From Deinococcus seoulensis (GTDB lineage: Bacteria; Deinococcota; Deinococci; Deinococcales; Deinococcaceae), in NCBI RefSeq assembly GCF_014648115.1, contig NZ_BMQM01000016.1, positions 31,514 through 95,513 on the forward strand: 64,000 bases of DNA, given 5' to 3'. Numbering within the stretch: the stretch's first letter is position 1; every line of letters starts with the position of its first letter. The notes beneath the pieces were generated by a model. It saw only the letters and a list, made by a program, of their open reading frames with translations. It ran no database searches and was not told where the DNA came from. Made by a program: the position numbers and the translations under genes. Positions 8,103 to 17,218 of this stretch are shown here, piece by piece.

Positions 8103-8783
8103 ATGAACATTCACTTCATCGGCCACAGCGCCTTCATGCTCGAACACGACCAGACCCGCCTGCTGATCGACCCGTTCATCCAGGGCAACCCCCAGGCGAC
8201 CATCACCCTGCAAGACGCCCTGAACTGGAACGTGACGGCCGTCCTGATCAGCCACGCGCACGGCGACCACTGGGGCGACACCCTGGAATTCACGCGCACC
8301 GGCACCCCCCTGATCGCCACCGCCGAAATCGCCGGGTACGCCCAGCAGCGCGGCGCGACGAACGCCACCGGCATGAACATCGGCGGCACCTACCGCACCG
8401 ACTGGGGCAGCGTCACCCTCACGCCCGCCTGGCACAGCAGTTCCTTCCCGGACGGCACGTACGGCGGCATGCCCACCGGCCTGATCATCGAACTCGGGGA
8501 CAAGCGCGTGTACTTCGCCGGCGACACCAACCTCTTCGGCGACATGAACCTCATCGGCGACCGCGGCCTCGACGCCGCCATCCTGCCCATCGGTGACCAC
8601 TACACCATGGGCCCCGAGGAAGCCGCCCGCACCCTCGACCTGCTCCGCCCCCGCGTCGCCATCCCCATGCACTACGGCACCTTCCCGCCCCTGACCGGCG
8701 ACCCCGCCGTCTTCCAGCGCCACGGGCAGGCACGCGGCGTGGACATCCGCATCATCAAACCCGGCGAACACACCACCCTGTAA
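8103..8783 (+). CDS. Metal-dependent hydrolase, UPF0173 (metallo-beta-lactamase fold)
   Basis: The 226-residue protein is a compact MBL-fold hydrolase. It starts MNIHFIGHSAFMLE, has the metal motif HAHGDH (residues 51-56), a further metal His in PAWHSSSF, the Asp in YFAGDTNLFGDM and the final His in IPMHYGTFP, in the order of the UPF0173/YtkL group. The natural substrate of this group is not settled. ATG is preceded by AAGGAGA at a normal distance, so this gene is led, unlike many neighbours. It stands alone, with an intrinsic terminator right after it. Confidence 0.92.
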   Translation: MNIHFIGHSAFMLEHDQTRLLIDPFIQGNPQATITLQDALNWNVTAVLISHAHGDHWGDTLEFTRTGTPLIATAEIAGYAQQRGATNATGMNIGGTYRTDWGSVTLTPAWHSSSFPDGTYGGMPTGLIIELGDKRVYFAGDTNLFGDMNLIGDRGLDAAILPIGDHYTMGPEEAARTLDLLRPRVAIPMHYGTFPPLTGDPAVFQRHGQARGVDIRIIKPGEHTTL

Positions 8784-8794
8784 GCACCAGAGAG

Positions 8795-8834
8795 AGATGG
8801 CAGATGGCACGTAACGGCCACCTGCCACCTTTTT
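8795..8834 (+). terminator. Intrinsic terminator after the UPF0173 gene
   Basis: AGATGGCAGATGGC pairs with GCCACCTGCCACCT (two G-T pairs), 8-nt loop, then five T. Confidence 0.85.
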
Positions 8835-8846
8835 ACATCCGTCGGC

Positions 8847-9752
8847 TCAGCGTTCCCCGGTCACCAGCGCGCGGCCCGCCAGATCATCCTCTGACGCCAC
8901 GCGCGTCTGATTCGGCGTGGGCTCCGGAAACTCCGGGTTCGCCTTCCGGTCCGGCACGCGCACCAGCGACCGCGAATCCACCAGCACCTCCTGCGGCTCC
9001 CGCACCTTGAAGCGCGTCGTGCGGGCCGGCACGCCCATCGCAATCCCGTGCGGCGGAATATCACTGCGCAGCAACGCGTGCGTCGCCAGCATTGCATCAT
9101 CGCTGACCACACTGCCCGCCAGGACCGTCGAATGGTACGTGATCCGCGCGCCACGCCCGATCACCGTACGCCGCAACGTCACATCCGGGCCGTCCAGCAC
9201 GCTGTGCGTATGGCTGTACACGTTCACGTAATCACTGATGCTCGCCCCGTCATGCAACTCGATCCCACCAATGTCATCCAGCAGCACATGCCGGTGAACG
9301 ACCACATCGTCCCCCACCTCCATGTTGTACCCCACGCTGAACTCCACGTTCTGCCAGCATTTGAAATCCCGCCCCACCCGCCGGAAAATCCGTTCCGCCA
9401 GCACCCGCCGCACCGGAATCCCCAGCACCGGATTCTGCCCGACCGGCGTCAGATCCAGGTTCTTCCACAGCCACAGCAGCGGCTTGACCCGCCCGAACAA
9501 CTCCGTGTCCGTCGCCATGTAGTACTCCGCCTCGAACGTCACGTTCCGCGCATCCAGATTCAACGCCGCCAGCGGCGCATCCGCCACCAGCGCCGCATAA
9601 GGACGGCCGTACATCGCCTCGGACAGCACCTCACGCGCCAGCACGAACCGGTCCGTACCCGGATCCGACAGACGCGCCTCCAGATCCCGCAAGAACTCAC
9701 CGTACGCCGACTGCGCGTCACGACCCACATCCACAGGCTTCAGCCAAGTCAC
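8847..9752 (-). CDS. Left-handed beta-helix acyltransferase-like protein
   Basis: A 301-residue protein with a helical N-terminal third (DVGRDAQSAYGEFLRDLEARLS) and a hexapeptide-repeat region from about residue 155 to 255 (VEFSVGYNMEVGDDVVVHRHVLLDDIG, VTLRRTVIGRGARITY, PHGIAMGVPA). This is the fold of serine/maltose-type acetyltransferases. The His in NVYSHTHS could be the catalytic base. The substrate is unknown. GTG 9752 is chosen because upstream codons are atypical and a 7-bp inverted repeat lies immediately before it. It is transcribed away from the prepilin operon. Confidence 0.8.
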   Translation of the reverse strand: MTWLKPVDVGRDAQSAYGEFLRDLEARLSDPGTDRFVLAREVLSEAMYGRPYAALVADAPLAALNLDARNVTFEAEYYMATDTELFGRVKPLLWLWKNLDLTPVGQNPVLGIPVRRVLAERIFRRVGRDFKCWQNVEFSVGYNMEVGDDVVVHRHVLLDDIGGIELHDGASISDYVNVYSHTHSVLDGPDVTLRRTVIGRGARITYHSTVLAGSVVSDDAMLATHALLRSDIPPHGIAMGVPARTTRFKVREPQEVLVDSRSLVRVPDRKANPEFPEPTPNQTRVASEDDLAGRALVTGER

Positions 9753-9757
9753 CCCCA

Positions 9758-9776
9758 CACTGTACCGCCTACAGTG
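9758..9776. promoter_or_regulatory. Palindromic operator candidate
   Basis: CACTGTA-CCGCC-TACAGTG is a perfect 7-bp inverted repeat ending six bases before the GTG start of the beta-helix protein. On the minus strand it contains TACAGT, which fits a -10 box, so the site would cover the promoter. Confidence 0.5.
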
Positions 9777-9973
9777 AAAAACAAAGTGGTGGCAGGTGTG
9801 CCGACTCTTTGCGTGTTTCGGTGCCCAGTCAGCAGTCTCGCCGCGCACAGGTGCTACACCCCTCCGCCTCACAAAAAAGTCACAAACGGCGTCTGAATCG
9901 ACAAAATACCCCCTATCAGGTGAGCCCCTGCCCTGGGGTGGTTTCTGCTCCTCACAAGGAACAGACTGCTGCT

Positions 9974-12067
9974 ATGAAGAAGTCTCACCGCACCGAGGGA
10001 GCCATGCTGATCGTGACCGTGTTGGTGGTCATGGTCATGATGGTCGTGATCCTGGCGATCACCTCGCAACTGGCGCTGTCCTCCCGGCGCAGCTCCACCG
10101 CACAGGAGTCCTCTATCCGCGCCATGTACGCGGCGGAAGCGGGCCTGTCGCGCTCGCAGACGCAGCTGAATCTCGTCAACAGTCTCCTGCAACCCAACTC
10201 CATGGTCATTCCGTCCGGTCCATCAGGTGTCACGACCACGCAGATGGAGACCGACATCCTGAGCCTGTGCGGATTGACGGCTCTGCCTGTGAACGTCGTG
10301 AATAACGTGACCAACGTCCTGTGCGGTGTCACCGGTTCGCAGGGTGTTCTCGGAAGCCAGTCCGTCACGACGCTCGGTACCGGGAACCGCCTGGACTTCT
10401 TTACCAAGTACATTCCCGTAACCTCGTTTACGTCGGCGTCCTATGCTGTCAGTGGAGACGGCCGGTCCTTCTGGGCGCAGCTGTTCAGTGCAGACGGCAT
10501 CACACTGAAGGGAGGCAAGAACAACGCTGAATACTCCAGCCGCGTCCGCCTGATCCTGAACTCCGTGCAGAAAACGGCAACGGACACCTTCGTTCTGACC
10601 CTCTCGGTGCCCTCCGTTTCCGCCACTGGCACACCAGACAGCAGTTCAACCCGCAACCTCGCCGTGGGCAGCCAGAACAAGACCTACACGCTGAACGTCG
10701 GGCGCGGGTCGTTTGCCAAGTACGCGCTGCTAACCAACCGTCACTATTCCAGCAGTTCTGCTGAGGCAGGCTGCGCCTCGACCCCCAGCAACTGCTCACG
10801 CATTACCTTCACCAGCAACACCCTGTTCTCCGGTCCTGTGCATACCAACTCCAACTTCAACTTTCAGGGCACCCCGTACTTCGGCGGGGAAGTCACGTCC
10901 GCTGGCTGCCCTGGCGGTGCCATCAAAACGAACAGCAGCGGTGACGACTACTGCTCGGTAACCGCGAAACCCGGCGCCTACTTCTACAGCACGACCTGGA
11001 AGGACAAGAGTGCGATGTCCCCGAATGATCAGGCTCCGGTCGTCTCCACCACCAGCGGGAACTCCGACCCCCGGTTCCAGGGTGGAGTGTCGTGGAACAA
11101 GAACTTCATCCCGCTGCCCAAGAACGCCAACAACCAGGCGCTGCAGGCCAAGTCGGGCGGTGTGTTCATCGACGGCACGGCCTCCAACCTGACCCTTCAG
11201 GCCTCGAATATCACCTTAGGCACAACCAGCACTCCGGTGCAGCGCATTACCTATACCCTGGGCAGTAGTACCGTCAACCTGGCCACCGACGCCGATAAGA
11301 ACGTGTACCTGCTGAATCCCACGACCAACGTGTGGTCGAAGGCCACCCAGGACCCCATCACGGGCACCTGGAAGCAGGGTGGGACGGGCACTAAATTCAC
11401 GGGTGTCATCTACGCGAAGGACGGAGTGACCAACCTCAACGGACCCGCGCGGACCGACGCCAATAACCCCGCCACGGCGCCCGCCGCCATTGCTGCCTTC
11501 GCTCAGATGACCCTGGCCTCCACCGGCGATATCGCCATCACCAGCGACCTCAAGTACCAGGATCCCCCCTGTAGCGGCAGCAACTCGGTGACAAACGGCG
11601 TGTTCAATGCTGCCACCTGCACCAACAAGAACGCCAAGAACATCCTGGGAATCTACTCCTCTGGTGGCGACATCGATCTGGTCAGCCCCAACTGCAAGGC
11701 GACGGACGCTGACGGCGCCTGTACCACGACCGGCACCCGACCCGGCATGCCTAAAAACGTCAACATCCAAGCAGTTCTGATGGCCAGTCAGGGCAAAGTC
11801 AAGGTTGACGGGTACGACGGCGGTGCCGCAGACGGTAGTCTGGGACAGGTGAACCTGATGGGCGGCATCATCGAGAACTACTACGGCGCGTTCGGTCTGA
11901 CGAACGGCAAGGGTTACGGGCGTAACTTCGTCTACGATCAGCGCACCAACGAGGGCGTCACCCCGCCCTTCTTCCCCACACAGCAGGAATGGTCCGCCGG
12001 TCTGACGACACCCATCAAGCTGCAGCAGAACGGCAATCAGGTTCAGACTGCAAAGGATGGGACCTGA
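9974..12067 (+). CDS. PilX-like pilus assembly or adhesin protein
   Basis: The 697-residue protein starts MKKSHRTEGAMLIVTVLVVMVMMVV, a class III-type hydrophobic N-terminal helix with Gly-Ala before it, followed by the conserved amphipathic stretch SIRAMYAAEAGLSRSQTQL of PilX-N domains. The body contains the segment FAKYALLTNRHYSS and a possible DUF4900-like region, plus Ser/Thr/Asn-rich beta repeats with cysteine pairs (GCASTPSNCS, PNCKATDADGACTT) suggesting a disulphide-bonded exported pseudopilin with a large globular part. ATG 9974 follows AAGGA by 13 bases. It opens a tight four-gene prepilin operon. Codon use is less GC-rich than in the flanking genes. Confidence 0.82.
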   Translation: MKKSHRTEGAMLIVTVLVVMVMMVVILAITSQLALSSRRSSTAQESSIRAMYAAEAGLSRSQTQLNLVNSLLQPNSMVIPSGPSGVTTTQMETDILSLCGLTALPVNVVNNVTNVLCGVTGSQGVLGSQSVTTLGTGNRLDFFTKYIPVTSFTSASYAVSGDGRSFWAQLFSADGITLKGGKNNAEYSSRVRLILNSVQKTATDTFVLTLSVPSVSATGTPDSSSTRNLAVGSQNKTYTLNVGRGSFAKYALLTNRHYSSSSAEAGCASTPSNCSRITFTSNTLFSGPVHTNSNFNFQGTPYFGGEVTSAGCPGGAIKTNSSGDDYCSVTAKPGAYFYSTTWKDKSAMSPNDQAPVVSTTSGNSDPRFQGGVSWNKNFIPLPKNANNQALQAKSGGVFIDGTASNLTLQASNITLGTTSTPVQRITYTLGSSTVNLATDADKNVYLLNPTTNVWSKATQDPITGTWKQGGTGTKFTGVIYAKDGVTNLNGPARTDANNPATAPAAIAAFAQMTLASTGDIAITSDLKYQDPPCSGSNSVTNGVFNAATCTNKNAKNILGIYSSGGDIDLVSPNCKATDADGACTTTGTRPGMPKNVNIQAVLMASQGKVKVDGYDGGAADGSLGQVNLMGGIIENYYGAFGLTNGKGYGRNFVYDQRTNEGVTPPFFPTQQEWSAGLTTPIKLQQNGNQVQTAKDGT

Positions 12068-12068
12068 A

Positions 12069-12554
12069 GTGACCGCGTTTCCCTCACGAAACCGGCGCAC
12101 CCAGGGGTTCTCTCTGATCGAGCTTCTCGTGGTCATGGCGATCGTTGGGATTCTCTCTGCCGTTCTGTTTGTGAGCAGTGCGCGTGGTATCCGGCAGCAG
12201 CAATTAAGGGAAGCAGGCACGCAGTTACTGGCAGATCTGAACAGCGCGCGCACCCAGGCCACGCAAAGCTCCACGGCTACTAGCGTGACCCTGACCAGTA
12301 CCGCCTATGCCACCCCCAAAGCCACCTATGTGACCGTCTGGCCGCAGAGTGGCAGCGGAACCCGAACGCTACCGAACGACGTGATGGTCGCCCCTGTTGC
12401 TACGTATGCGAACACCATCACCTACGTTGCCCCTTATGCCGAGAGCAGCGTGCCGGGTGGAGCCGTCTGGATCCTGAGCAACAAACTTGGTGAGACGCTT
12501 TACATTAAACTCCTGGGCACCACAGGGAAGGGGACTTTCAGTGCGCAACCCTGA
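12069..12554 (+). CDS. Type IV prepilin-like protein (GspH/FimT type)
   Basis: The 161-residue product (or 165 from ATG 12057) has the type IV prepilin signature RRTQGFSLIELLVVMAIVGIL: a short basic leader cut after Gly, Phe1 and Glu5, then a 20-residue hydrophobic helix. The C-terminal domain is beta-rich, as in minor pilins. GTG 12069 is preferred since AAAGGA lies 11 bases ahead, whereas AAAGG abuts ATG 12057. It overlaps or abuts both neighbours and should be assembled at the inner membrane with PilB energy. Confidence 0.85.
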   Translation: MTAFPSRNRRTQGFSLIELLVVMAIVGILSAVLFVSSARGIRQQQLREAGTQLLADLNSARTQATQSSTATSVTLTSTAYATPKATYVTVWPQSGSGTRTLPNDVMVAPVATYANTITYVAPYAESSVPGGAVWILSNKLGETLYIKLLGTTGKGTFSAQP

Positions 12555-12999
12555 TTCAACTAAGCGTCATGCCACGCAGGGCTTCACGATCATTGAGGTA
12601 CTTGTCGCGGTCCTGCTACTGCTTGTCATCGTGACTGCCGTCTTGGCGCCGTTAACCGGACTGTTCGGGCTGTCACGGCAATCTACTCAGCAGGTGGCCG
12701 CGACCAACCTCGCCCAGGCCGCCATTGAGCAGGTCAAGGGTGAGTGGCAGGACAGCCCCAAATATCAGATGGGCTGCGTCTCCCTGACCAGTTTTCCTGC
12801 GGGTGTGCAGGTCCGGGCGCAGGGTATGGACTCTAACTTCAACAAGGTCGGCAGTGAAACGGACGTTCAGGCGACCGGCACCGCATGCGGTGTCAATCCG
12901 ACCCTGCCGGATACCAGCCCGACCAACCGGACCGTGACAGCGACAGCCACGAGCGCAGGCAAAACAGTCAGTTTCTCCACGGAGATTGCCCACCCATGA
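12541..12999 (+). CDS. Type IV prepilin-like protein (PilV type)
   Basis: The 152-residue product carries RHATQGFTIIEVLVAVLLLLV, a prepilin cleavage site (Gly-Phe, Glu5) and membrane helix, then SRQSTQQVAATNLAQAAIEQVKGEW, the helix pattern of PilV/GspI minor pilins. Two cysteines (in GCVSL and TACGV) could form a disulphide. GTG 12541 overlaps the end of the preceding gene by 14 bp and has GGAAGGGGA seven bases upstream. Confidence 0.82.
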   Translation: MRNPDSTKRHATQGFTIIEVLVAVLLLLVIVTAVLAPLTGLFGLSRQSTQQVAATNLAQAAIEQVKGEWQDSPKYQMGCVSLTSFPAGVQVRAQGMDSNFNKVGSETDVQATGTACGVNPTLPDTSPTNRTVTATATSAGKTVSFSTEIAHP

Positions 13000-13823
13000 A
13001 GACTGATCTTGCAATGATCCGGCAGGCCGGCTTCACGCTGGTAGAACTGCTGATCGGCATGGCCCTGATGAGCGTGGTCCTGCTGGCAGTCTTCAACGTG
13101 AATCTGTCCTCCACGCGGGCTTCCATGTCATTACAGACGCGCAACGACCTCCTGCCCGAAACGCAGATCGCGCAGACTTACGTGCTGTCCAGACTGCGAG
13201 AGTCCGCTTACGTGTACCCGACCGGAACGACCTTCGACCTGGGTACCGATCCCACCGTCAAGAATCCAAGGACTGGGCTGGGAGCCTGGACGGTCGGACA
13301 AGACGCCTTCATCGCAGTAGTCCTGCCTCCCAGAAGTGAAACGCCAAACTGCGCCCTCATAGCCCCGGCCGTACCGGATACCGCCAACTGTTACACCCTG
13401 TATGCCTACTATCCGGTGCTGCGCTCGGTCCTGACCGGAAGCACCACCCTGAGCAGTGGCCGTCGTCCGGCGGCGGAGCCTCTCAACGACGCCTCTACAT
13501 GGGTACTGATGGAATATCGCCGTTCGTTCGGGAAACTGACTGGAACTGTGTTCCCGGTACCGCTGGCTAACACCACGCAGGGCGCGATGGTGATGGATTA
13601 CCTGCTGCCAGTCACCCTGCCGCAGGTGAGCAGCGTTCCAGACCGCCTGTTCAGTCTGACGGGAGACGCAGGCATTCAACAGGTCGGCAGGACCGCTATC
13701 ACCGTGAATCTGGCTGCCCAGCGTCAGGTGGGTGGCAGTCCAAGCGTGCGCGTTCCCGGCAGTGGTCGCTCCACGGTCACGGTGTTCCCCAGAAACGTCG
13801 GTAAGGGCATCGGCCTGAACTGA
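12996..13823 (+). CDS. Type IV prepilin-like protein (PilW/GspJ type)
   Basis: A 275-residue prepilin with leader MKTDLAMIRQAG and helix FTLVELLIGMALMSVVLLAVF (Glu5 present), followed by a large beta-rich domain with a cysteine pair around NCALIAPAVPDTANCY. Size and placement after PilV-like and FimT-like genes fit PilW or GspJ, the pilus-tip subunits. Its ATG overlaps the previous stop as ATGA. It is the last gene of the prepilin operon; no clear terminator follows. Confidence 0.82.
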   Translation: MKTDLAMIRQAGFTLVELLIGMALMSVVLLAVFNVNLSSTRASMSLQTRNDLLPETQIAQTYVLSRLRESAYVYPTGTTFDLGTDPTVKNPRTGLGAWTVGQDAFIAVVLPPRSETPNCALIAPAVPDTANCYTLYAYYPVLRSVLTGSTTLSSGRRPAAEPLNDASTWVLMEYRRSFGKLTGTVFPVPLANTTQGAMVMDYLLPVTLPQVSSVPDRLFSLTGDAGIQQVGRTAITVNLAAQRQVGGSPSVRVPGSGRSTVTVFPRNVGKGIGLN

Positions 13824-13952
13824 ACGGCAGGCGTTCTCACTCTGACTGGTGGTTGGTGCGGATTGCATCAGTCACCAGCTTCGTGTTACCCCCGGTAGGG
13901 GCGGTAGGTTTGCTGAAGGTGTGGTCAGGTGGGGGCGGGTAGGCTGTCTGGC

Positions 13953-15677
13953 ATGTTGGTGTCGAGTCGGGTGCAGGATCTGCTGGGGCGTGAGCGGGCG
14001 CTGCTGGGTGACGTGCTGGGGTTGCTGGTGGGGCAGGGTGCGCCGCCGGACGTGGTGGAGGGCGCGCGAGTGGCGGTGCGGGCGCTGGATGAGGCGTTCC
14101 TGCTGGTGGTGGTCGGGGAGTTCAACGCGGGCAAGAGTTCGTTCGTGAATGCGCTGCTGGGTGCGTCGGTGTTGCCGGAGGGGGTGACGCCGACCACGGA
14201 CCGGATTTACGTGCTGGTGAACGGGGAGGTGCCGGGGCAGATGGAGGCGACCCGTGATCCGTTCGTGAGTCGTCTGACGTACCCGCTGCCCTCGCTGGAG
14301 GGGGTGGCGCTGGTGGATACGCCGGGCACGAACGCGATTGTCCGTCAGCATCAGGCGCTGACGGAGGGGTTCCTGCCGCGCGCGGATCTGGTGTTGTTCC
14401 TGACGTCGGCGGACCGGCCGTTCACGGAGTCCGAGCGGCAGTTCCTGTCGCTGGCGGCGCGCTGGGGCCGGAGTGTGATCATGGTGGTGAACAAGGCGGA
14501 CCTGCTGGAGACGCCGGAGCAGAAGACGCAGGTGCGGGAGTTCGTGGAGGCGGGCGCGCGGGGCGTGCTGGGCCTGACGCCGCCGGTGCTGCTGATCAGC
14601 GCGCGGGCTGAGCAGCGCGGCGGGGACGTGGGTTTTCACGCGCTGCGGGAGGTGCTGCGGATGCGGCTGTCCGAGGTGGAACGCACGCGCCTGAAGCTGC
14701 TGAGTCCGCTGGGAACGGTCGCGGAGTTGCTGGCGGGCGAGGAGGCGCGGGGCGCGGCGGCCCGGCAGACGCTCGCGGAGGACCTAGAGGTGCTGCGGGA
14801 ACTGGAGGCGCGGCAGCGGGCGCATCAGGAGAGCACGCTTGGGGAACTGGACGGGCAGCTCAACCGCGTGAACCGCCTGCTGAGCGAGTTCGAGGTGCGC
14901 GCCGACCGCTTCATTGACGAGAAGTTGCGGTTCGGGAACCTGCGGGGCCTGCTGAACGCGCGCGAGCTGGAGGAGGCGTTCCGGCGCGAGGCGGTGGCGG
15001 AGTTGCCGGACGCGATCGACCGGCAGTTCGGGACGATGATCGACCGGTTCGTGGAGGTGAACCTGGGTTTCTGGGAGGACGTGCAGGTGTTCCTGGCGCG
15101 GCGTCAGCCGGAGTCGGCGGTGGCCCGCACGCGGTTCAGTTACGACCGGGCGGCGCTGCTGGAGGGCATCGCGGGCAGCGCGCAGCAGCACCTGCAGACG
15201 ACCACGCAGACGGAACTGGCGCGGCAGCTGTCGCGGGACGCCGAGGACGCCATGAAGGGCGCCGTGGGCGGCCTGGCGGGCGGCCTGGGCATCGGGGCTG
15301 GGCTGGGCGCGCTGATCGGGGCGTCCGCGCTGGATTTCACGGGCGGGATTCTGGCGGGCCTGACGCTGGGCAGCCTGGGGCTGTTCGTGCTGCCGAACAA
15401 GCGGTTGCAGGCGCACCGGCAGTTGCGGGAGAAGGTCGCGGCGCTGCGCGAGGCTCTGGAGCGGATCGTGCGCAGTGAGTACGGCCGCGAGCAGGAGCGC
15501 GCCGATACGCGCCTGCGGGACGCGGTGCGGCCGTTCACGCAGTTCACGGCGCAGGAGCAGACGCGCCTGAACGACGCCGAGCAGAAGCTGGCGGCCCTGC
15601 AACTGGAATTGCAGGCGCTGCGTACCGAGGTGCAGGGGCTGGCCGCGCCCCCGTCGGCAGGCGGCGCGGCCGACTGA
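13953..15677 (+). CDS. Dynamin-like large GTPase
   Basis: Bacterial dynamin-like proteins bind and remodel membranes using GTP. The 574-residue protein has G1 GEFNAGKSS (residues 55-63), G2 region TPTTDR, G3 DTPGTNA (122-128) and G4 NKAD (180-183). Long helices follow, and near residues 435-480 a Gly-rich hydrophobic hairpin (GGLAGGLGIGAGLGALIG, GGILAGLTLGSLGLFVLP) likely inserts in the membrane. A coiled coil ends the protein. ATG is preceded by TAGGCT (13940-13945) and seven bases, a leaderless start. It is a single gene, convergent with the IclR gene. Confidence 0.9.
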   Translation: MLVSSRVQDLLGRERALLGDVLGLLVGQGAPPDVVEGARVAVRALDEAFLLVVVGEFNAGKSSFVNALLGASVLPEGVTPTTDRIYVLVNGEVPGQMEATRDPFVSRLTYPLPSLEGVALVDTPGTNAIVRQHQALTEGFLPRADLVLFLTSADRPFTESERQFLSLAARWGRSVIMVVNKADLLETPEQKTQVREFVEAGARGVLGLTPPVLLISARAEQRGGDVGFHALREVLRMRLSEVERTRLKLLSPLGTVAELLAGEEARGAAARQTLAEDLEVLRELEARQRAHQESTLGELDGQLNRVNRLLSEFEVRADRFIDEKLRFGNLRGLLNARELEEAFRREAVAELPDAIDRQFGTMIDRFVEVNLGFWEDVQVFLARRQPESAVARTRFSYDRAALLEGIAGSAQQHLQTTTQTELARQLSRDAEDAMKGAVGGLAGGLGIGAGLGALIGASALDFTGGILAGLTLGSLGLFVLPNKRLQAHRQLREKVAALREALERIVRSEYGREQERADTRLRDAVRPFTQFTAQEQTRLNDAEQKLAALQLELQALRTEVQGLAAPPSAGGAAD

Positions 15678-15710
15678 GCGTGGCGGCCCGGACGCTGGGT
15701 GCGGCGGGGG

Positions 15711-16445
15711 TCAGGGCAGCGCTTCGGCCTCGCGGACGATCTGCAGGACGCGTTCGCGGATGCTGCGTTCCTCGCGCAGGTAGCGTCCGGCGCTCATCTG
15801 CACGCCGATGGCCGCCACGACCGTGTCGCCGGGGTGTCCGTCGGGCAGGCCGCTGTGCAGCGCGTGGTACGGGACGCCCAGGGTGCACTGGCCGGGAATC
15901 CATTCCTCGATGGAGTACGCGTACCCGAGGCGGCGGACCTTGGCGACCTCGGTCTTCCATTCGTCCAGTGAGGTGATGGAGCTGGGCGTGCAGGCCTCGA
16001 AGCTGCGGGGCGTGATGTCGGCGTGCGCGTACAGGATCTTGCCGCTGGCGGTGGCGGTGGCGGGCAGGTACACGTCGAGCGGCAGGTCGATGTCGGCGTC
16101 CGGGTGGCGTTCGCGGATGGTCGCGACGACCTCCTCGCCTTCCAGGATGCACAGGAACGCCACGGCGCGGACCTCCAGGGCCAGCCGGGTGATCAGGGCG
16201 CGGGCCTCGGGGAACCACGGCAGCGAGGCGGTGAGTTGCGCGCCCATCTCGGCGAGGTGCCAGGACAGGCGGTACTTGCCGGCGGGGGTGCGGCGCAGGA
16301 AGCCCGCCTCGGTCAGTCCGGCGAGGTAGGCGTGTGCGGTGGCGCGGGGCACGCCGAGGTGGGAGGCCAGTGCCCGGACGCCCCATTCGGGTTGTTCGGC
16401 GCTGAAAGCCCCCAGGATGTTGGCCGCTTTCTGAAGGGAGAGCAC
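15711..16445 (-). CDS. IclR-family transcriptional regulator
   Basis: IclR proteins are dimeric regulators with an N-terminal winged helix (LSLQKAANILGAFSAEQPEWGVRALASHLGVPRATAHAYLAGLTEAGFL, residues 1-50, cited in outline) and a C-terminal GAF-like effector domain with the usual GKILYAHAD and GYAYSIEEWIPGQCTLGVP segments. The 244-residue length is normal. The start is GTG at 16445. Target genes are not evident; the divergent gene is a cytochrome c. The palindrome TGTATACA lies 30 bp upstream and may be its own operator. The effector is unknown. Confidence 0.9.
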   Translation of the reverse strand: MLSLQKAANILGAFSAEQPEWGVRALASHLGVPRATAHAYLAGLTEAGFLRRTPAGKYRLSWHLAEMGAQLTASLPWFPEARALITRLALEVRAVAFLCILEGEEVVATIRERHPDADIDLPLDVYLPATATASGKILYAHADITPRSFEACTPSSITSLDEWKTEVAKVRRLGYAYSIEEWIPGQCTLGVPYHALHSGLPDGHPGDTVVAAIGVQMSAGRYLREERSIRERVLQIVREAEALP

Positions 16446-16474
16446 ACGTCCAGCCTACAGGGACAAGCGCGGAT

Positions 16475-16482
16475 TGTATACA
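16475..16482. promoter_or_regulatory. Palindrome upstream of the IclR gene
   Basis: TGTATACA is a perfect 8-bp palindrome in the intergenic region, in AT-rich surroundings. On the minus strand it overlaps TACAAT, a possible -10 box. Autoregulation is inferred from position only. Confidence 0.35.
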
Positions 16483-16636
16483 TCTTTTTTCGCGTTTCGC
16501 CGCTTTCCTGGACCCGGTCCAGCAATCTGCCCCCACCCCACCACCCGGTCGCGTACCGGAGGCCACGGCGCCCATCCCGCACGGCAAGAAAGGACGCCCG
16601 GTCAGTCCGGGTCGAGTGCGCGCTACAGTGCCCGGC

Positions 16637-17173
16637 GTGCCCACCCGACCCACTCACTCCGGCCGCCGCGCCCCACTGCCGACCCTGCGACCTGCGCTGC
16701 GGTCTGCTCTGCTGCCGGGTCTGCTGGCACTCGGCCTCGCGGCGCTGCCGGTCGTGGCCGCCCCGGCCCCTGTGCTGGCCTCCACCCCCGCCAGCGCCAC
16801 CCTGACCAGCACCGTCCCGCTCAGCGCCGCCCCGCTCAGCGCCGCCCAGGTGCAGGCCGCGCGCGGCGAGACGGTGTACGTCCTGGCCTGTGCCATGTGT
16901 CACGGCGACCGCCTGGAGGGCATCAGCGGTCCCGCCCTGCGCGGCGAGAGCTTCGAGGCGGGCTTCGCGGACCTGCCGCCCCTGGGCCTGCACGACCTGA
17001 TCCGCGACACCATGCCCCAGGACCAGCGCGGCACCCTGAGCCCGCAGGAAGTCCTGGACGTGACCGCCTACCTGCTCGGCGAGAACGGCCACGCCCTCCC
17101 GGACGGCGGCCTGAACGCCGCAAACCTCTCCGGGCTGCTGCCGCGCCGGCAGGACACGCCCACCCATCCCTGA
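16637..17173 (+). CDS. Secreted or membrane-attached monohaem cytochrome c
   Basis: A 178-residue protein with an N-terminal signal or anchor (LRSALLPGLLALGLAALPVVAA, residues 21-42 in outline) and one cytochrome c domain. The haem site is CAMCH (residues 85-89) and the likely axial Met is in RDTMPQDQRGTLS; QEVLDVTAYLL is the usual C-terminal helix. It should carry electrons outside the cytoplasmic membrane. GTG 16637 is chosen because TACAGT (16624-16629) stands seven bases before it, the leaderless pattern; two earlier in-frame GTG codons overlap or precede that box. Confidence 0.85.
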   Translation: MPTRPTHSGRRAPLPTLRPALRSALLPGLLALGLAALPVVAAPAPVLASTPASATLTSTVPLSAAPLSAAQVQAARGETVYVLACAMCHGDRLEGISGPALRGESFEAGFADLPPLGLHDLIRDTMPQDQRGTLSPQEVLDVTAYLLGENGHALPDGGLNAANLSGLLPRRQDTPTHP

Positions 17174-17218
17174 ACCGGAGCGGCCCCAGTCTGGAGAGGG
17201 CCTGAACTGGCAGCCGGT

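Noticed and set aside
15711..15971. Plus-strand frames over the IclR gene
   Set aside because: Antisense to the IclR effector domain, with no start signal.
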